Shown piece by piece: positions 18,264 through 27,815 of a stretch of DNA of 64,000 nt. The stretch covers positions 1 to 64,000 of the forward strand of contig DVLE01000084.1 in NCBI GenBank assembly GCA_018715645.1, written 5' to 3'. The stretch is from Candidatus Merdisoma merdipullorum. GTDB lineage: Bacteria > Bacillota > Clostridia > Lachnospirales > Lachnospiraceae. Below the pieces are notes generated by a model that ran no database searches, was not told the origin of the DNA, and saw only the letters and a program-made list of their open reading frames with translations. The translations under genes and the position numbers were made by a program. The stretch's first letter is position 1, and each line of letters begins with the position of its first letter.

Positions 18264-20542
18264 GACTCCGCCTCCCCTTTTGTCCCCACGGTATTTTTAT
18301 GAGCAAGGCGCTTCCGGGACAGGAGCCAGAGAACCAGAAGCAGGGCCGTCAGAAGGGAGACGGCGTCTCCGACGCGGTAAAATCCGGGAAGCTCAAAGCG
18401 GACGGTGACAGTTCCCTCTGAAGCCTCCGGAAGCATGACGCGCAGGCGAAGCAGTTCGCCGGCATCGGTATCCAGTTCCTGTCCATTCTCGTCATAGGCA
18501 TGGAAGCAGGGATAATTATTGAAAGGAAGATCCACATAGCTGTCTAAGCCGCCTTCTGCCTTGGAATAGGTGAAGGCGGCGTTCGTGCCTTCGCGGAAGG
18601 TATCGGTGACGGTGACGCCTTCTGAGGGAAGGAATACAGCCTCCCTTTCCAGCAGGGCTTCGTCCAGGAAGGAGATGTCGTCCGGATTCATCACATAGAG
18701 GGAATCTGTGTCCATGACATGATCCAACTGGTTGTCCCAGGATACGAAGATCTCCGCCTCATCTGCATAATTGCTGAAATACATACCGGAGGAATACACG
18801 GAAAGTCCGGCGCAGAGCAGGAATAAAAGCTTCTGATGCTCAGAGGATTGGATGAGGCCGCAGATTCCCACGGCCGCCGTCACGCAGAGAAAGGCAGTGG
18901 CAAACGGAAGGAAGCGGAACGGGAATTGAATATTTCCGGCCAGCCGGTCTATGACACTGTTGGACTGAAGAAGTTCCCAGGGAAAGTAGACCGACGAGGC
19001 GTAGAGGGAAAAACCGCCCAGCGCAAGGCACCATTTTCCGAGCTTCAGCGGAAGATCCTGAGATTTCCGTGAGAAGCAGACAAAGAGAAAGATCAAAGAG
19101 CCAAGCAGGAGAACGAGGCCTACGGAGAAGGGCATCTCCCCGCTGACGCTTCCGATATGGAAGGCGTCTCCGGAAGGATTGTTCACTCCGGTGTCAAAAA
19201 GCTGAAGGGCATAGAGAGCCTGGCTGTTCAGATCCCGCACTTCACCCAGGGCGGAGACCGGATAGCGCATCATGTCAAGCAGGGGCAGGATGAACCACAG
19301 ATTCAGAAGCACCGTGGCACCGGCTGCCAGAAAGAGACGTAAAAGGCGCTTCGGCTCTCTGAGATGACGGATATGGCACAGGGCAAAAACGACGGAAAAG
19401 GCGATGGCCAGCTCTGTCGTGATCAGGTGAGACTGGAGCAGAGCAGTAAAGGCCAGTGCAGCGGTGAGCCATTTCCGGGACTCGCCGAGAAAGAGCTGGT
19501 ACATACCGAGCATCAGAAGCGGCAGGAAAATAGAGGCCATCATTTCGCCGATAGCCGCTCTTGTGTAGAGATTGATCAGCCGGTACTGGGCCAAGGTGTA
19601 GAGAAAGGCGGCTGTCAGACCGATTTTGCGGGAATGGCACAGGCGGGAGAAGGAGTAATATCCGATCCCGGCTGCGGCAAAATTGCAGGCGACAAGCAGC
19701 AGCTTATAACAGCCAATCGGAGACATCCCCAGAAGGCTGAACAGGGCAAAAGGATAGAGAAGGAGCTCCGGGTAAAAGACAGACTCCATGTAGGTAAAGC
19801 CCTGGTACATCTGGCTGTGGATACGGACCGGAAACTGTCCCTCCAGCAGACCTTCCGCCACGTTAAAGAGCCGGGAATAGTGGAAATAGATGTCATGTCC
19901 GTCCAGCAGTCCGGGAACGGAGAGAGGAGCGGACGACCACAGGGCCGCAAAGGCAAGCAGGATCAAGGTCTCAGGGCGCAGTTTTCTTCTGGAACGGACG
20001 AAGAAAAGGAGAGCCGAGAGAAGGAGAAGCAGAGCCGCGCAGATATAAGGATCCCGGTACAGACCGCTCTCCGACAGCAGGTAAATGCTGTGAAATTCCA
20101 TGGGCTGCGCTGCGTGTACCCGGAACTGCACGTAGCGGCCGGATTCCTCTATCTGGCAGGTCAGAGTGACCGTCGTATCCCCGGATGCGGGAATCTGCGC
20201 GGAAGCCAGCACCTGTCCGGCAGTGTTGTCAGAATTTACATAGGTCGGATCAAAGAGTTCTACACTGCTCCCCTCCTCCTCTGACACAACAGAGAGAGTA
20301 ATCTGATAGGTACCCTGCTTCAGATAACAGAGATCCGAGGTCAGCGTCACGCCGCTTCCCTCCTCGGAGACTGTGAGTATGCCGTCCTCCCTGCGCTCGA
20401 CGCCTGCGGCATCTTCCGGGAAGCTCATGCTGTCCATAAGGAAGATGCGCTCCATGTAATCCTGAAAGGGAGAAGCCAGGATGAGAAATAATAAAAGAAT
20501 GGTCAGAAGAAGCTGGCCTTTGCATTGCTTTATCAGATTCAT
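18245..20542 (-). CDS. Large polytopic membrane protein, PTPS-related / YfhO-like family (copy 1)
   Basis: MNLIKQCKGQLLLTILLLF…GHDIYFHYSRLFNVAEGLLEGQFPVRIHSQMYQGFTYMESVFYPELLLYPFALF; multiple TM segments. Confidence 0.8.
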   Translation of the reverse strand: MNLIKQCKGQLLLTILLLFLILASPFQDYMERIFLMDSMSFPEDAAGVERREDGILTVSEEGSGVTLTSDLCYLKQGTYQITLSVVSEEEGSSVELFDPTYVNSDNTAGQVLASAQIPASGDTTVTLTCQIEESGRYVQFRVHAAQPMEFHSIYLLSESGLYRDPYICAALLLLLSALLFFVRSRRKLRPETLILLAFAALWSSAPLSVPGLLDGHDIYFHYSRLFNVAEGLLEGQFPVRIHSQMYQGFTYMESVFYPELLLYPFALFSLLGMSPIGCYKLLLVACNFAAAGIGYYSFSRLCHSRKIGLTAAFLYTLAQYRLINLYTRAAIGEMMASIFLPLLMLGMYQLFLGESRKWLTAALAFTALLQSHLITTELAIAFSVVFALCHIRHLREPKRLLRLFLAAGATVLLNLWFILPLLDMMRYPVSALGEVRDLNSQALYALQLFDTGVNNPSGDAFHIGSVSGEMPFSVGLVLLLGSLIFLFVCFSRKSQDLPLKLGKWCLALGGFSLYASSVYFPWELLQSNSVIDRLAGNIQFPFRFLPFATAFLCVTAAVGICGLIQSSEHQKLLFLLCAGLSVYSSGMYFSNYADEAEIFVSWDNQLDHVMDTDSLYVMNPDDISFLDEALLEREAVFLPSEGVTVTDTFREGTNAAFTYSKAEGGLDSYVDLPFNNYPCFHAYDENGQELDTDAGELLRLRVMLPEASEGTVTVRFELPGFYRVGDAVSLLTALLLVLWLLSRKRLAHKNTVGTKGEAESHSLTR

Positions 20543-20557
20543 ATGTCTGCTCCTGTC

Positions 20558-21433
20558 TTAAAAATACTGAATAAACTGCCGTGCGGCGGGGCTTAGGGGA
20601 AGCTGCTCGCTGTGTACGATCATAAGCTGACGGGGCGGCAGCTCCTCGGCCAGCGTCAGCGGAAAGAGATCGGAGGAGTTCGCGGGCAGGCAGTAATCGG
20701 GGACGAAGGCGATTCCCAGACCGATAGAAGCCAGATCCAGCAGGAGATCGTTGCTGCTCAGCTCAATCTCCGGCACCAAATCAAGCTGATGCTGTAAAAA
20801 GAGGTTGTGCAGGTATTCGCTGGTGGTACTCTGGCGTGTCAGCATGAGAATCGGATAATTCAAAAGATCGCGGAAGGTCAGCTTTTGATGTTCCAGGTTG
20901 AAATAGCTTCGGCTGGCGATAAAGACATCCTGGAAACTGCGTACCTTTTTCATGTGCCCGGAATTTCCCAGGCGGGAGTTCGGGTAGTTTGTGAAAATCA
21001 GGTCCACCTGACCGTTCTCCAGCAGATCTACGCAGCCGATAGAAGTCTGGTTCGTGACCTTGATATGGATGCCTGGATATTCCTTGTGGAAGCGGCTCAG
21101 GTACGGAACCAGAAAATAGCGGCAGATGGTGTCGCTGGCGCCGATGCGGAGCTGGCCGCCGCCCAGGGAATCTGCTTCCATGAGCTGGTTCTCTCCCCGC
21201 ATGATGAGATTGACCGCAGGTTCGATGTGGCGCATCAGGATTTCCCCCTCAGGGGTGAGCTGCACTTTCTTTGTGCTGCGGATAAAAAGCTCCTGCCCCA
21301 GCTTTTTTTCAAGCACCTTAATCGACTGACTGACTGCAGACTGGGAGATAAAAAGCTGCTTGGAAGCTTCGGAAAAGCTTAGGGAAAGGGCTACGTGATA
21401 AAAAACCTTGTAAAGTTCATAATTGATGTCCAT
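20558..21433 (-). CDS. LysR family transcriptional regulator
   Basis: N-terminal HTH (FSEASKQLFISQSAVSQSIKVLEKKLGQELFIRSTKKVQLTPEGE) and LysR substrate-binding domain. Confidence 0.95.
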   Translation of the reverse strand: MDINYELYKVFYHVALSLSFSEASKQLFISQSAVSQSIKVLEKKLGQELFIRSTKKVQLTPEGEILMRHIEPAVNLIMRGENQLMEADSLGGGQLRIGASDTICRYFLVPYLSRFHKEYPGIHIKVTNQTSIGCVDLLENGQVDLIFTNYPNSRLGNSGHMKKVRSFQDVFIASRSYFNLEHQKLTFRDLLNYPILMLTRQSTTSEYLHNLFLQHQLDLVPEIELSSNDLLLDLASIGLGIAFVPDYCLPANSSDLFPLTLAEELPPRQLMIVHSEQLPLSPAARQFIQYF

Positions 21434-21449
21434 ACCGGACTCCTCCTTT

Positions 21450-23720
21450 TCAGTCAGTCTTTGCAGTCAGGCGCTTCTGCCGCAGGGACAGAATGACGAG
21501 TGCGATCAGAGCGCAGAGAGTCAGAAGGGAGACCGCGTCGCCTACATGCCAGAGTGCAGGTATCTCAAAGCTTACCGTTACGGTTCCGGAATCAGCTTCT
21601 TCCGGCAGCAGGACGCGCAGGCGGAGCATCTCGCCTGTTTTCGTTGCGAGCTCTTTTCCGTTCTCATCGAACGCGTGGTAGAAAGGATAATAATTTAGCG
21701 GGACGTCCACCCAGGACTCCCCTTCTGCATCTGATTTTTCCCAGGAAAAGGCGGCTTTTGTGCCGTCCCGGCTGACACTGCTTAAGGCGACGCCATCAGA
21801 AGCGGTAAAGATGATGCTCTGCGCGCGGATCCGCCGTTCGCTGACATAATCCCCGCTGTCGTTGATGAGATAGAGGGCATCGCTGTCCTCTGCGTGATCC
21901 ATTTGCTCATTCCAGGAGACATAAACCTCTGCTTCGTTGGAAAAATTACTGAAATAACTTCCGGCAGACCAGGTCAGAAAGAAGAGGCAGCCAAAAAAGA
22001 GAAGCTGCCTTATCGGCCTTTCTCTGGAAAACCCATGCAGGGCGATGGCTGAAACGATACAGAGAAACAGCGTCGCAAACGGAAGAAAACGGGAAGCAAA
22101 CTGAATCGTTCCAGCGACCTGGTTGATAATCCCGATTTTCTGCAGAGCTTCCCAGGGGAAATAGATGGTGGAGGCGTAGACGGACAGAGCGCCGAGGGTA
22201 AGGCACCAGAAACCAAGTCTTTTCTGTCGGACAGGAAGTTTCGTTTTTTTTCGGAAACAGAGCATGACAAAGAGCAGGCTTCCGGCCAGCAGAAGAAGTC
22301 CGATGGAATAGGGCATCTCTCCGGCGATGCTTCCGCGGCCCTCTGCTACGCCGGCCGGATTGTTCAGCGCGGTGTCAAAGAGCTGGATTGCATAGAGAGA
22401 ATAGCCGGCCAGATTGCGGGAATCGCCAAGGAAAGCTACAGGAAGGCGCAGCATATAAAGCAGCGGGATCATATACCAGAGATTCAGAAGAACTGTAACG
22501 GATCCGGCGACGATAAGGTGCAGCAGGCGTCTTCCCTCTTTCAGGCGGCGAATACTGAAAAGCCCAAAAAGTACGGAAAAGCCTAAGGCCAGAATCGTAG
22601 AAATCATATGGGAGTGAAACAGGCCGGTAAAGGCAAGGCAGGCCGCGAACCAGCGCTTGGAATCACCGTAGAAAAGCTGGTACATACCAAGCAGCAAAAG
22701 TGGCAGAAAAACAGACGCCAGCACTTCACCTATCGCTGCGCGGGTATAGAGATTAATCAGACGGTAGGTGGAGAGTGTATAGAACACTGCAGTGACAAGG
22801 CCAATATTTCGGGAACGGCAGAGCCGGGAAAACGCATAGTAAGAAACGCCCGCCGTAGCCAGGTTGACGGACAGAAGCAGCAGCCGGTAGCAGCCAATGG
22901 GTGACAGACCAAGCCGTATGAGAAAAGCAAAGGGATACAGCAGCGTCTCTGGATAAAAGACAGGACTCATGTAGCCAAACCCCTGAAACATACCGGTGTG
23001 AATGCGTACAGGCAAGGAACCGGAGTACAGATCCTCTGAGAGAGCAAAGAGTCTGCCGTAATGAAAATACATGTCGTGGCCTTTTGGGAGCCACGGAAAG
23101 CACAGCGGCATCGAGGACCAGACAGCGGCAAAGGACAGGAGCAGCAGAACCTCCGGACGGATTCTGCGCCTGCTTCGGTACAGGAGGAGCAGTCCGGAGC
23201 ACAGCAGAAGAAGACAGGCGTAAATCAGAGGATCCTGGTAAAGACCGGTTTCAGAGAGCAGATAGATTCCCTGAAATTCCAGCGCTGAGCTGCTTTGAAC
23301 CAGGAAGCGGACGCAGGACACGTAATCTTCGATGGTAAAAGACAGCGTGATCAGATTTTCTTCGGGAGAGACCAGACTTTCTGCAAGCACATGCCCTGCA
23401 GTGTTATCCTCCTGAAGGGAAAGAGCGTCGACGACTTCCACGGAATTATCCTCCGCGGCTGTTACGATCGAAAAAGTCACCTGATAGGAACCTTTTTTCA
23501 GGTAATACGGGTCGCTTTCCAGAGTCAGCTTTCCGGCTCCTTCCGGAATGTACAGATCTTCTCCCGTCTCGCCTGCGATTCCCGCGGACGCTTCGGGGTA
23601 ATTCATATCTGCCGCTGTAAGACGGCGTTCTGTATAATCCTGGAACGGCATAATGAGAATCGCAATGAACAGCAGCAGTGTGCCCAGAAGCTGTCCCTTG
23701 CAGGTGCGAATCAGATTCAT
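21450..23720 (-). CDS. Large polytopic membrane protein, PTPS-related / YfhO-like family (copy 2)
   Basis: Paralog of 18245-20542: MNLIRTCKGQLLGTLLLF…GHDMYFHYGRLFALSEDLYSGSLPVRIHTGMFQGFGYMSPVFYPETLLYPFAFL. Confidence 0.8.
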   Translation of the reverse strand: MNLIRTCKGQLLGTLLLFIAILIMPFQDYTERRLTAADMNYPEASAGIAGETGEDLYIPEGAGKLTLESDPYYLKKGSYQVTFSIVTAAEDNSVEVVDALSLQEDNTAGHVLAESLVSPEENLITLSFTIEDYVSCVRFLVQSSSALEFQGIYLLSETGLYQDPLIYACLLLLCSGLLLLYRSRRRIRPEVLLLLSFAAVWSSMPLCFPWLPKGHDMYFHYGRLFALSEDLYSGSLPVRIHTGMFQGFGYMSPVFYPETLLYPFAFLIRLGLSPIGCYRLLLLSVNLATAGVSYYAFSRLCRSRNIGLVTAVFYTLSTYRLINLYTRAAIGEVLASVFLPLLLLGMYQLFYGDSKRWFAACLAFTGLFHSHMISTILALGFSVLFGLFSIRRLKEGRRLLHLIVAGSVTVLLNLWYMIPLLYMLRLPVAFLGDSRNLAGYSLYAIQLFDTALNNPAGVAEGRGSIAGEMPYSIGLLLLAGSLLFVMLCFRKKTKLPVRQKRLGFWCLTLGALSVYASTIYFPWEALQKIGIINQVAGTIQFASRFLPFATLFLCIVSAIALHGFSRERPIRQLLFFGCLFFLTWSAGSYFSNFSNEAEVYVSWNEQMDHAEDSDALYLINDSGDYVSERRIRAQSIIFTASDGVALSSVSRDGTKAAFSWEKSDAEGESWVDVPLNYYPFYHAFDENGKELATKTGEMLRLRVLLPEEADSGTVTVSFEIPALWHVGDAVSLLTLCALIALVILSLRQKRLTAKTD

Positions 23721-23968
23721 AACAGCGACTCCTCCATGTTGATAATTTGCAGCTTTTTGGCTATTATAGCATATCTGGACAAGAGATAAAAGCTATTAGA
23801 TATGATTATAAGTAATTTTAAATCTATTAATTATACTTATAGAAGTTTTTATGCTATGATAGAGGCAAGAAGTGTTTCATCAAATGTTATATTATGGTAT
23901 AATAAAATTCATCAATTAAGTGTAAAAACGTAAAGTAATCGGAAGCCAGAGAATGCAGGAGGTCTTAT

Positions 23969-26900
23969 ATGGGAGAGGTACGAAGAATCTATGTGGAAAA
24001 GAAGGAAGCCTTTGCGGTAAAGGCACGGGAGCTTCAGGAGGAAATCCGGAGTTATCTGGGCATCGAGGGCGTGACGGGCGTGCGCGTGCTGATGCGCTAC
24101 GACGTGGAGAATATTTCGGACGAGGTGTATGAACGCGCCTGCCGTACCGTATTTTCCGAGCCTCCGGTGGATCTGCTCTATGAGGAGAACTTTGAGACGG
24201 CGCCGGGAGCGCGTGTATTCAGCGTGGAGTATCTGCCGGGACAGTTCGACCAGAGAGCGGACTCGGCGGTGCAGTGCGTCCGTTTTCTGAGAGAGGACGA
24301 GGAACCGGTGATCCGTACGGCGACTACCTATGTGATCGAGGGAAATATTTCTGATGAAGAGCTTGCTTCGATCAAAAGCTTCTGCATCAATCCTGTGGAT
24401 TCCCGGCAGTCTGACGAGGAAAAGCCGGAGACGCTGGTGACGGTATTCGACGAGCCTGCGGATGTAAAAATCTTTGACGGCTTTTGTGAAATGGACGAGG
24501 CCGCTTTAAAGGAGCTGTACGCTTCCCTGAATCTGGCCATGACCTTCCGTGATTTTCTGCACATTCAGAACTATTTCCGGGGAGAGGAGAAGCGGGATCC
24601 GTCCATGACCGAGATCCGGGTGCTGGACACCTACTGGTCGGATCACTGCCGCCATACTACCTTCTCCACGGAGCTTACGGATGTGAGCTTTGGGGAGGGA
24701 TACTACCGGAAGCCCATTGAGGAGACTTATCAGCAGTATCTTGCCGATCGGGCTGAGATCTTCAAAGGACGCAAGGATAAGTTTGTCTGCCTGATGGACC
24801 TGGCGCTCATGGCTATGCGCAAGCTGAAGGCGGAGGGAAAGCTTGAGGACCAGGAGGAATCCGAGGAAATCAACGCCTGCTCTATCGTGGTGCCCGTGGA
24901 AGTGGACGGGCAGACCGAGGAATGGCTGGTGAATTTTAAAAACGAAACGCACAATCATCCGACGGAGATCGAGCCCTTCGGAGGGGCTGCGACCTGCCTG
25001 GGCGGCGCGATCCGCGATCCGCTGTCGGGAAGAACTTATGTATATCAGGCCATGCGTGTGACCGGAGCTGCCGATCCTACAGTGTCCGTGAAGGAAACCA
25101 TGAAGGGCAAGCTGCCCCAGAAGAAGCTGGTGCGTGGAGCGGCTTTAGGGTACAGCTCCTACGGAAACCAGATTGGTCTGGCCACGGGTTACGTAAAGGA
25201 GATCTATCATCCCGATTACGTGGCGAAGCGTATGGAGATCGGAGCTGTCATGGGAGCGGCTCCCCGCCGCGATGTGATTCGGGAATCTTCCGATCCGGGA
25301 GATCTGATTATTTTGCTTGGCGGCCGGACAGGGCGCGACGGCTGCGGCGGCGCGACCGGTTCCTCCAAGGTACACACGGAGGCTTCCATCGAGACCTGCG
25401 GTGCGGAGGTGCAGAAGGGAAACGCGCCTACAGAGCGAAAGATTCAGAGATTGTTCCGCCGTCCGGAGGTTACCCGTCTCATTAAGAAGTGCAACGATTT
25501 TGGCGCCGGCGGCGTATCGGTGGCTATCGGCGAGCTGGCTGCGGGACTGCGGGTAAACCTGGATCTGGTTCCGAAGAAGTACGCGGGCCTGGACGGAACG
25601 GAGATCGCGATCTCCGAGTCTCAGGAGCGTATGGCGGTCGTCGTGGACAAGAAGGATGAAGCGGCTTTCCTGGCTTACGCGGCGGAGGAAAACCTGGAGG
25701 CGACGACGGTGGCCGTGGTAACGGAGAGTCCGAGGCTTGTGCTTCTCTGGAGGGGAAAGGAGATCGTCAATATCTCCAGAGCCTTCCTGGATACGAACGG
25801 AGCGCACCAGGAGACGACCGTGGCCGTGGATCTGCCCGATGAGAATCAGAAATATTTTGTGAGAAATGATGTGGATGACGTCCGCGGAAAGTGGATGGAT
25901 ACGCTGAAAGATCTGAATGTCTGCTCCCAGAAGGGACTTGTGGAGATGTTTGACAGCTCCATCGGAGCAGGCAGCGTGCTGATGCCCTATGGCGGCAAAT
26001 ATCAGCTTACCGAGACCCAGGCTATGGTGGCGAAGCTTCCGGTGCTGAAGGGAAAGACCGACACGGTAACGATGATGAGTTATGGCTTTGATCCGTATCT
26101 GTCAAGCTGGAGCCCCTATCACGGAGCCGTCTACGCGGTGATCGAGTCTGTAGCCAGAATCGTGGCTTCCGGCGGAGACTACCGGAAGATCCGGTTCACC
26201 TTCCAGGAATATTTCCGGCGCATGACAGAAGATCCGCACCGTTGGAGTCAGCCTTTCGCGGCGCTTCTCGGAGCCTACAGCGCGCAGCTTGGCTTCGGCC
26301 TGCCCTCCATCGGAGGAAAGGACAGTATGTCGGGAACCTTCAACGACATTGATGTTCCGCCGACGCTGGTTTCCTTTGCCGTGGACATCGGAAGCTATCG
26401 GAATATTATCACGCCGGAGCTTAAGAAGGCAGGAAATAAGCTGGTGCTGCTTCGCATCGACCGGGATGCTTATGATCTGCCGGATTACGGACAGATTAAA
26501 GATCTGTATGGAAAATTCTTTGAGGATGTAAAGGCGGGACGTATCATTTCCGCTTACGCTCTGGACGGCTCCGGTCTGGCGGCGGCTGTCAGCAAGATGT
26601 CCTTTGGAAATAAGCTTGGCGTTAAGATTGAGCATAATGTGGATCCGAGAGATCTGTTTACCGCAGGCTTCGGAAATATTGTGGCCGAGGTTCCCGACGG
26701 ACGGGTGGGTGAGCTGGCCATTACCTACACGCTGATCGGTGAAGTGACGGAAAGCGGCATTTCCTACGGCAATATGCGGATGGATACAGAAGAAGCCCTT
26801 TCTGCCTGGGAGGAGCCGTTGGAGAAGGTATTCCCGACGGTGGCCGTTCCGGGTGCGGAAAGCCTGGAAAGCCCGCTGTACCATGCGGATAAGGTCTATG

Positions 26901-27718
26901 TATGCCGCCATAAGACGGCCAGACCGACCGTGTTTATTCCGGTATTTCCGGGTACGAACTGCGAATATGACAGCGCGAAAGCTTTTGAGCGCGCGGGCGC
27001 TGATGTGGTGACAAAGGTATTCCGGAACCTGACGGCTTCCGACATCCGGGAGTCCGTGGAGGTCTTTGAAAAGGCCATCAGCCAGGCTCAGATCATCATG
27101 TTCCCCGGCGGCTTTTCTGCAGGCGACGAACCGGATGGTTCCGCAAAATTCTTTGCGACAGCCTTCCAGAACGCCCGGATCAAGGAAGCGGTTATGAAGC
27201 TTCTGAACGAGTGCGACGGTCTGGCTCTTGGAATCTGCAACGGTTTCCAGGCTTTGATTAAGCTTGGTCTGGTACCCTACGGCGAGATCGTGGGACAGAC
27301 GGAAGATTCCCCGACTCTGACCTTCAACACCATCAACCGCCATGTGTCAAAGATGGTTTATACAAAGGTAATGACGGACAAGTCTCCGTGGCTTGCTCTG
27401 GCTGAAACAGGCAAGACCTACGTCAATCCGGCTTCTCACGGAGAAGGCCGCTTTGTGGCAAGCAAAGAATGGATTGACAGGCTTTTTGCGAACGGACAGG
27501 TAGCTACCCAGTATGTGACGCCGGAGGGTGAGGCCAGCATGGACGAGTACTGGAATGTGAACGGCTCCTATGCGGCCATTGAGGGAATCACAAGCCCGGA
27601 CGGCAGAGTACTCGGAAAGATGGCGCACAGTGAGCGCCGGGACGAGGCAGTGGCGATCAATATCTACGGAGAGCAGGATATGAAGATCTTTGAGTCCGGC
27701 GTAGCCTATTTCAAATAA
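23969..27718 (+). CDS. purL: Phosphoribosylformylglycinamidine synthase, single-chain
   Basis: 1249 aa; NHPTEIEPFGGAATCLGGAIRDP; C-terminal glutaminase region FPGTNCEYDSAKAFE…LGICNGFQALIKLGLVP. Confidence 0.95.
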   Translation: MGEVRRIYVEKKEAFAVKARELQEEIRSYLGIEGVTGVRVLMRYDVENISDEVYERACRTVFSEPPVDLLYEENFETAPGARVFSVEYLPGQFDQRADSAVQCVRFLREDEEPVIRTATTYVIEGNISDEELASIKSFCINPVDSRQSDEEKPETLVTVFDEPADVKIFDGFCEMDEAALKELYASLNLAMTFRDFLHIQNYFRGEEKRDPSMTEIRVLDTYWSDHCRHTTFSTELTDVSFGEGYYRKPIEETYQQYLADRAEIFKGRKDKFVCLMDLALMAMRKLKAEGKLEDQEESEEINACSIVVPVEVDGQTEEWLVNFKNETHNHPTEIEPFGGAATCLGGAIRDPLSGRTYVYQAMRVTGAADPTVSVKETMKGKLPQKKLVRGAALGYSSYGNQIGLATGYVKEIYHPDYVAKRMEIGAVMGAAPRRDVIRESSDPGDLIILLGGRTGRDGCGGATGSSKVHTEASIETCGAEVQKGNAPTERKIQRLFRRPEVTRLIKKCNDFGAGGVSVAIGELAAGLRVNLDLVPKKYAGLDGTEIAISESQERMAVVVDKKDEAAFLAYAAEENLEATTVAVVTESPRLVLLWRGKEIVNISRAFLDTNGAHQETTVAVDLPDENQKYFVRNDVDDVRGKWMDTLKDLNVCSQKGLVEMFDSSIGAGSVLMPYGGKYQLTETQAMVAKLPVLKGKTDTVTMMSYGFDPYLSSWSPYHGAVYAVIESVARIVASGGDYRKIRFTFQEYFRRMTEDPHRWSQPFAALLGAYSAQLGFGLPSIGGKDSMSGTFNDIDVPPTLVSFAVDIGSYRNIITPELKKAGNKLVLLRIDRDAYDLPDYGQIKDLYGKFFEDVKAGRIISAYALDGSGLAAAVSKMSFGNKLGVKIEHNVDPRDLFTAGFGNIVAEVPDGRVGELAITYTLIGEVTESGISYGNMRMDTEEALSAWEEPLEKVFPTVAVPGAESLESPLYHADKVYVCRHKTARPTVFIPVFPGTNCEYDSAKAFERAGADVVTKVFRNLTASDIRESVEVFEKAISQAQIIMFPGGFSAGDEPDGSAKFFATAFQNARIKEAVMKLLNECDGLALGICNGFQALIKLGLVPYGEIVGQTEDSPTLTFNTINRHVSKMVYTKVMTDKSPWLALAETGKTYVNPASHGEGRFVASKEWIDRLFANGQVATQYVTPEGEASMDEYWNVNGSYAAIEGITSPDGRVLGKMAHSERRDEAVAINIYGEQDMKIFESGVAYFK

Positions 27719-27815
27719 AAATCAAAAGAATATCTGTAAAACATACATGGTGCAGGAGGATTCCGCATTCGGTCTGAAAAGACTGGATGCGGATACTCTT
27801 GTCGGAGGACAAAAG

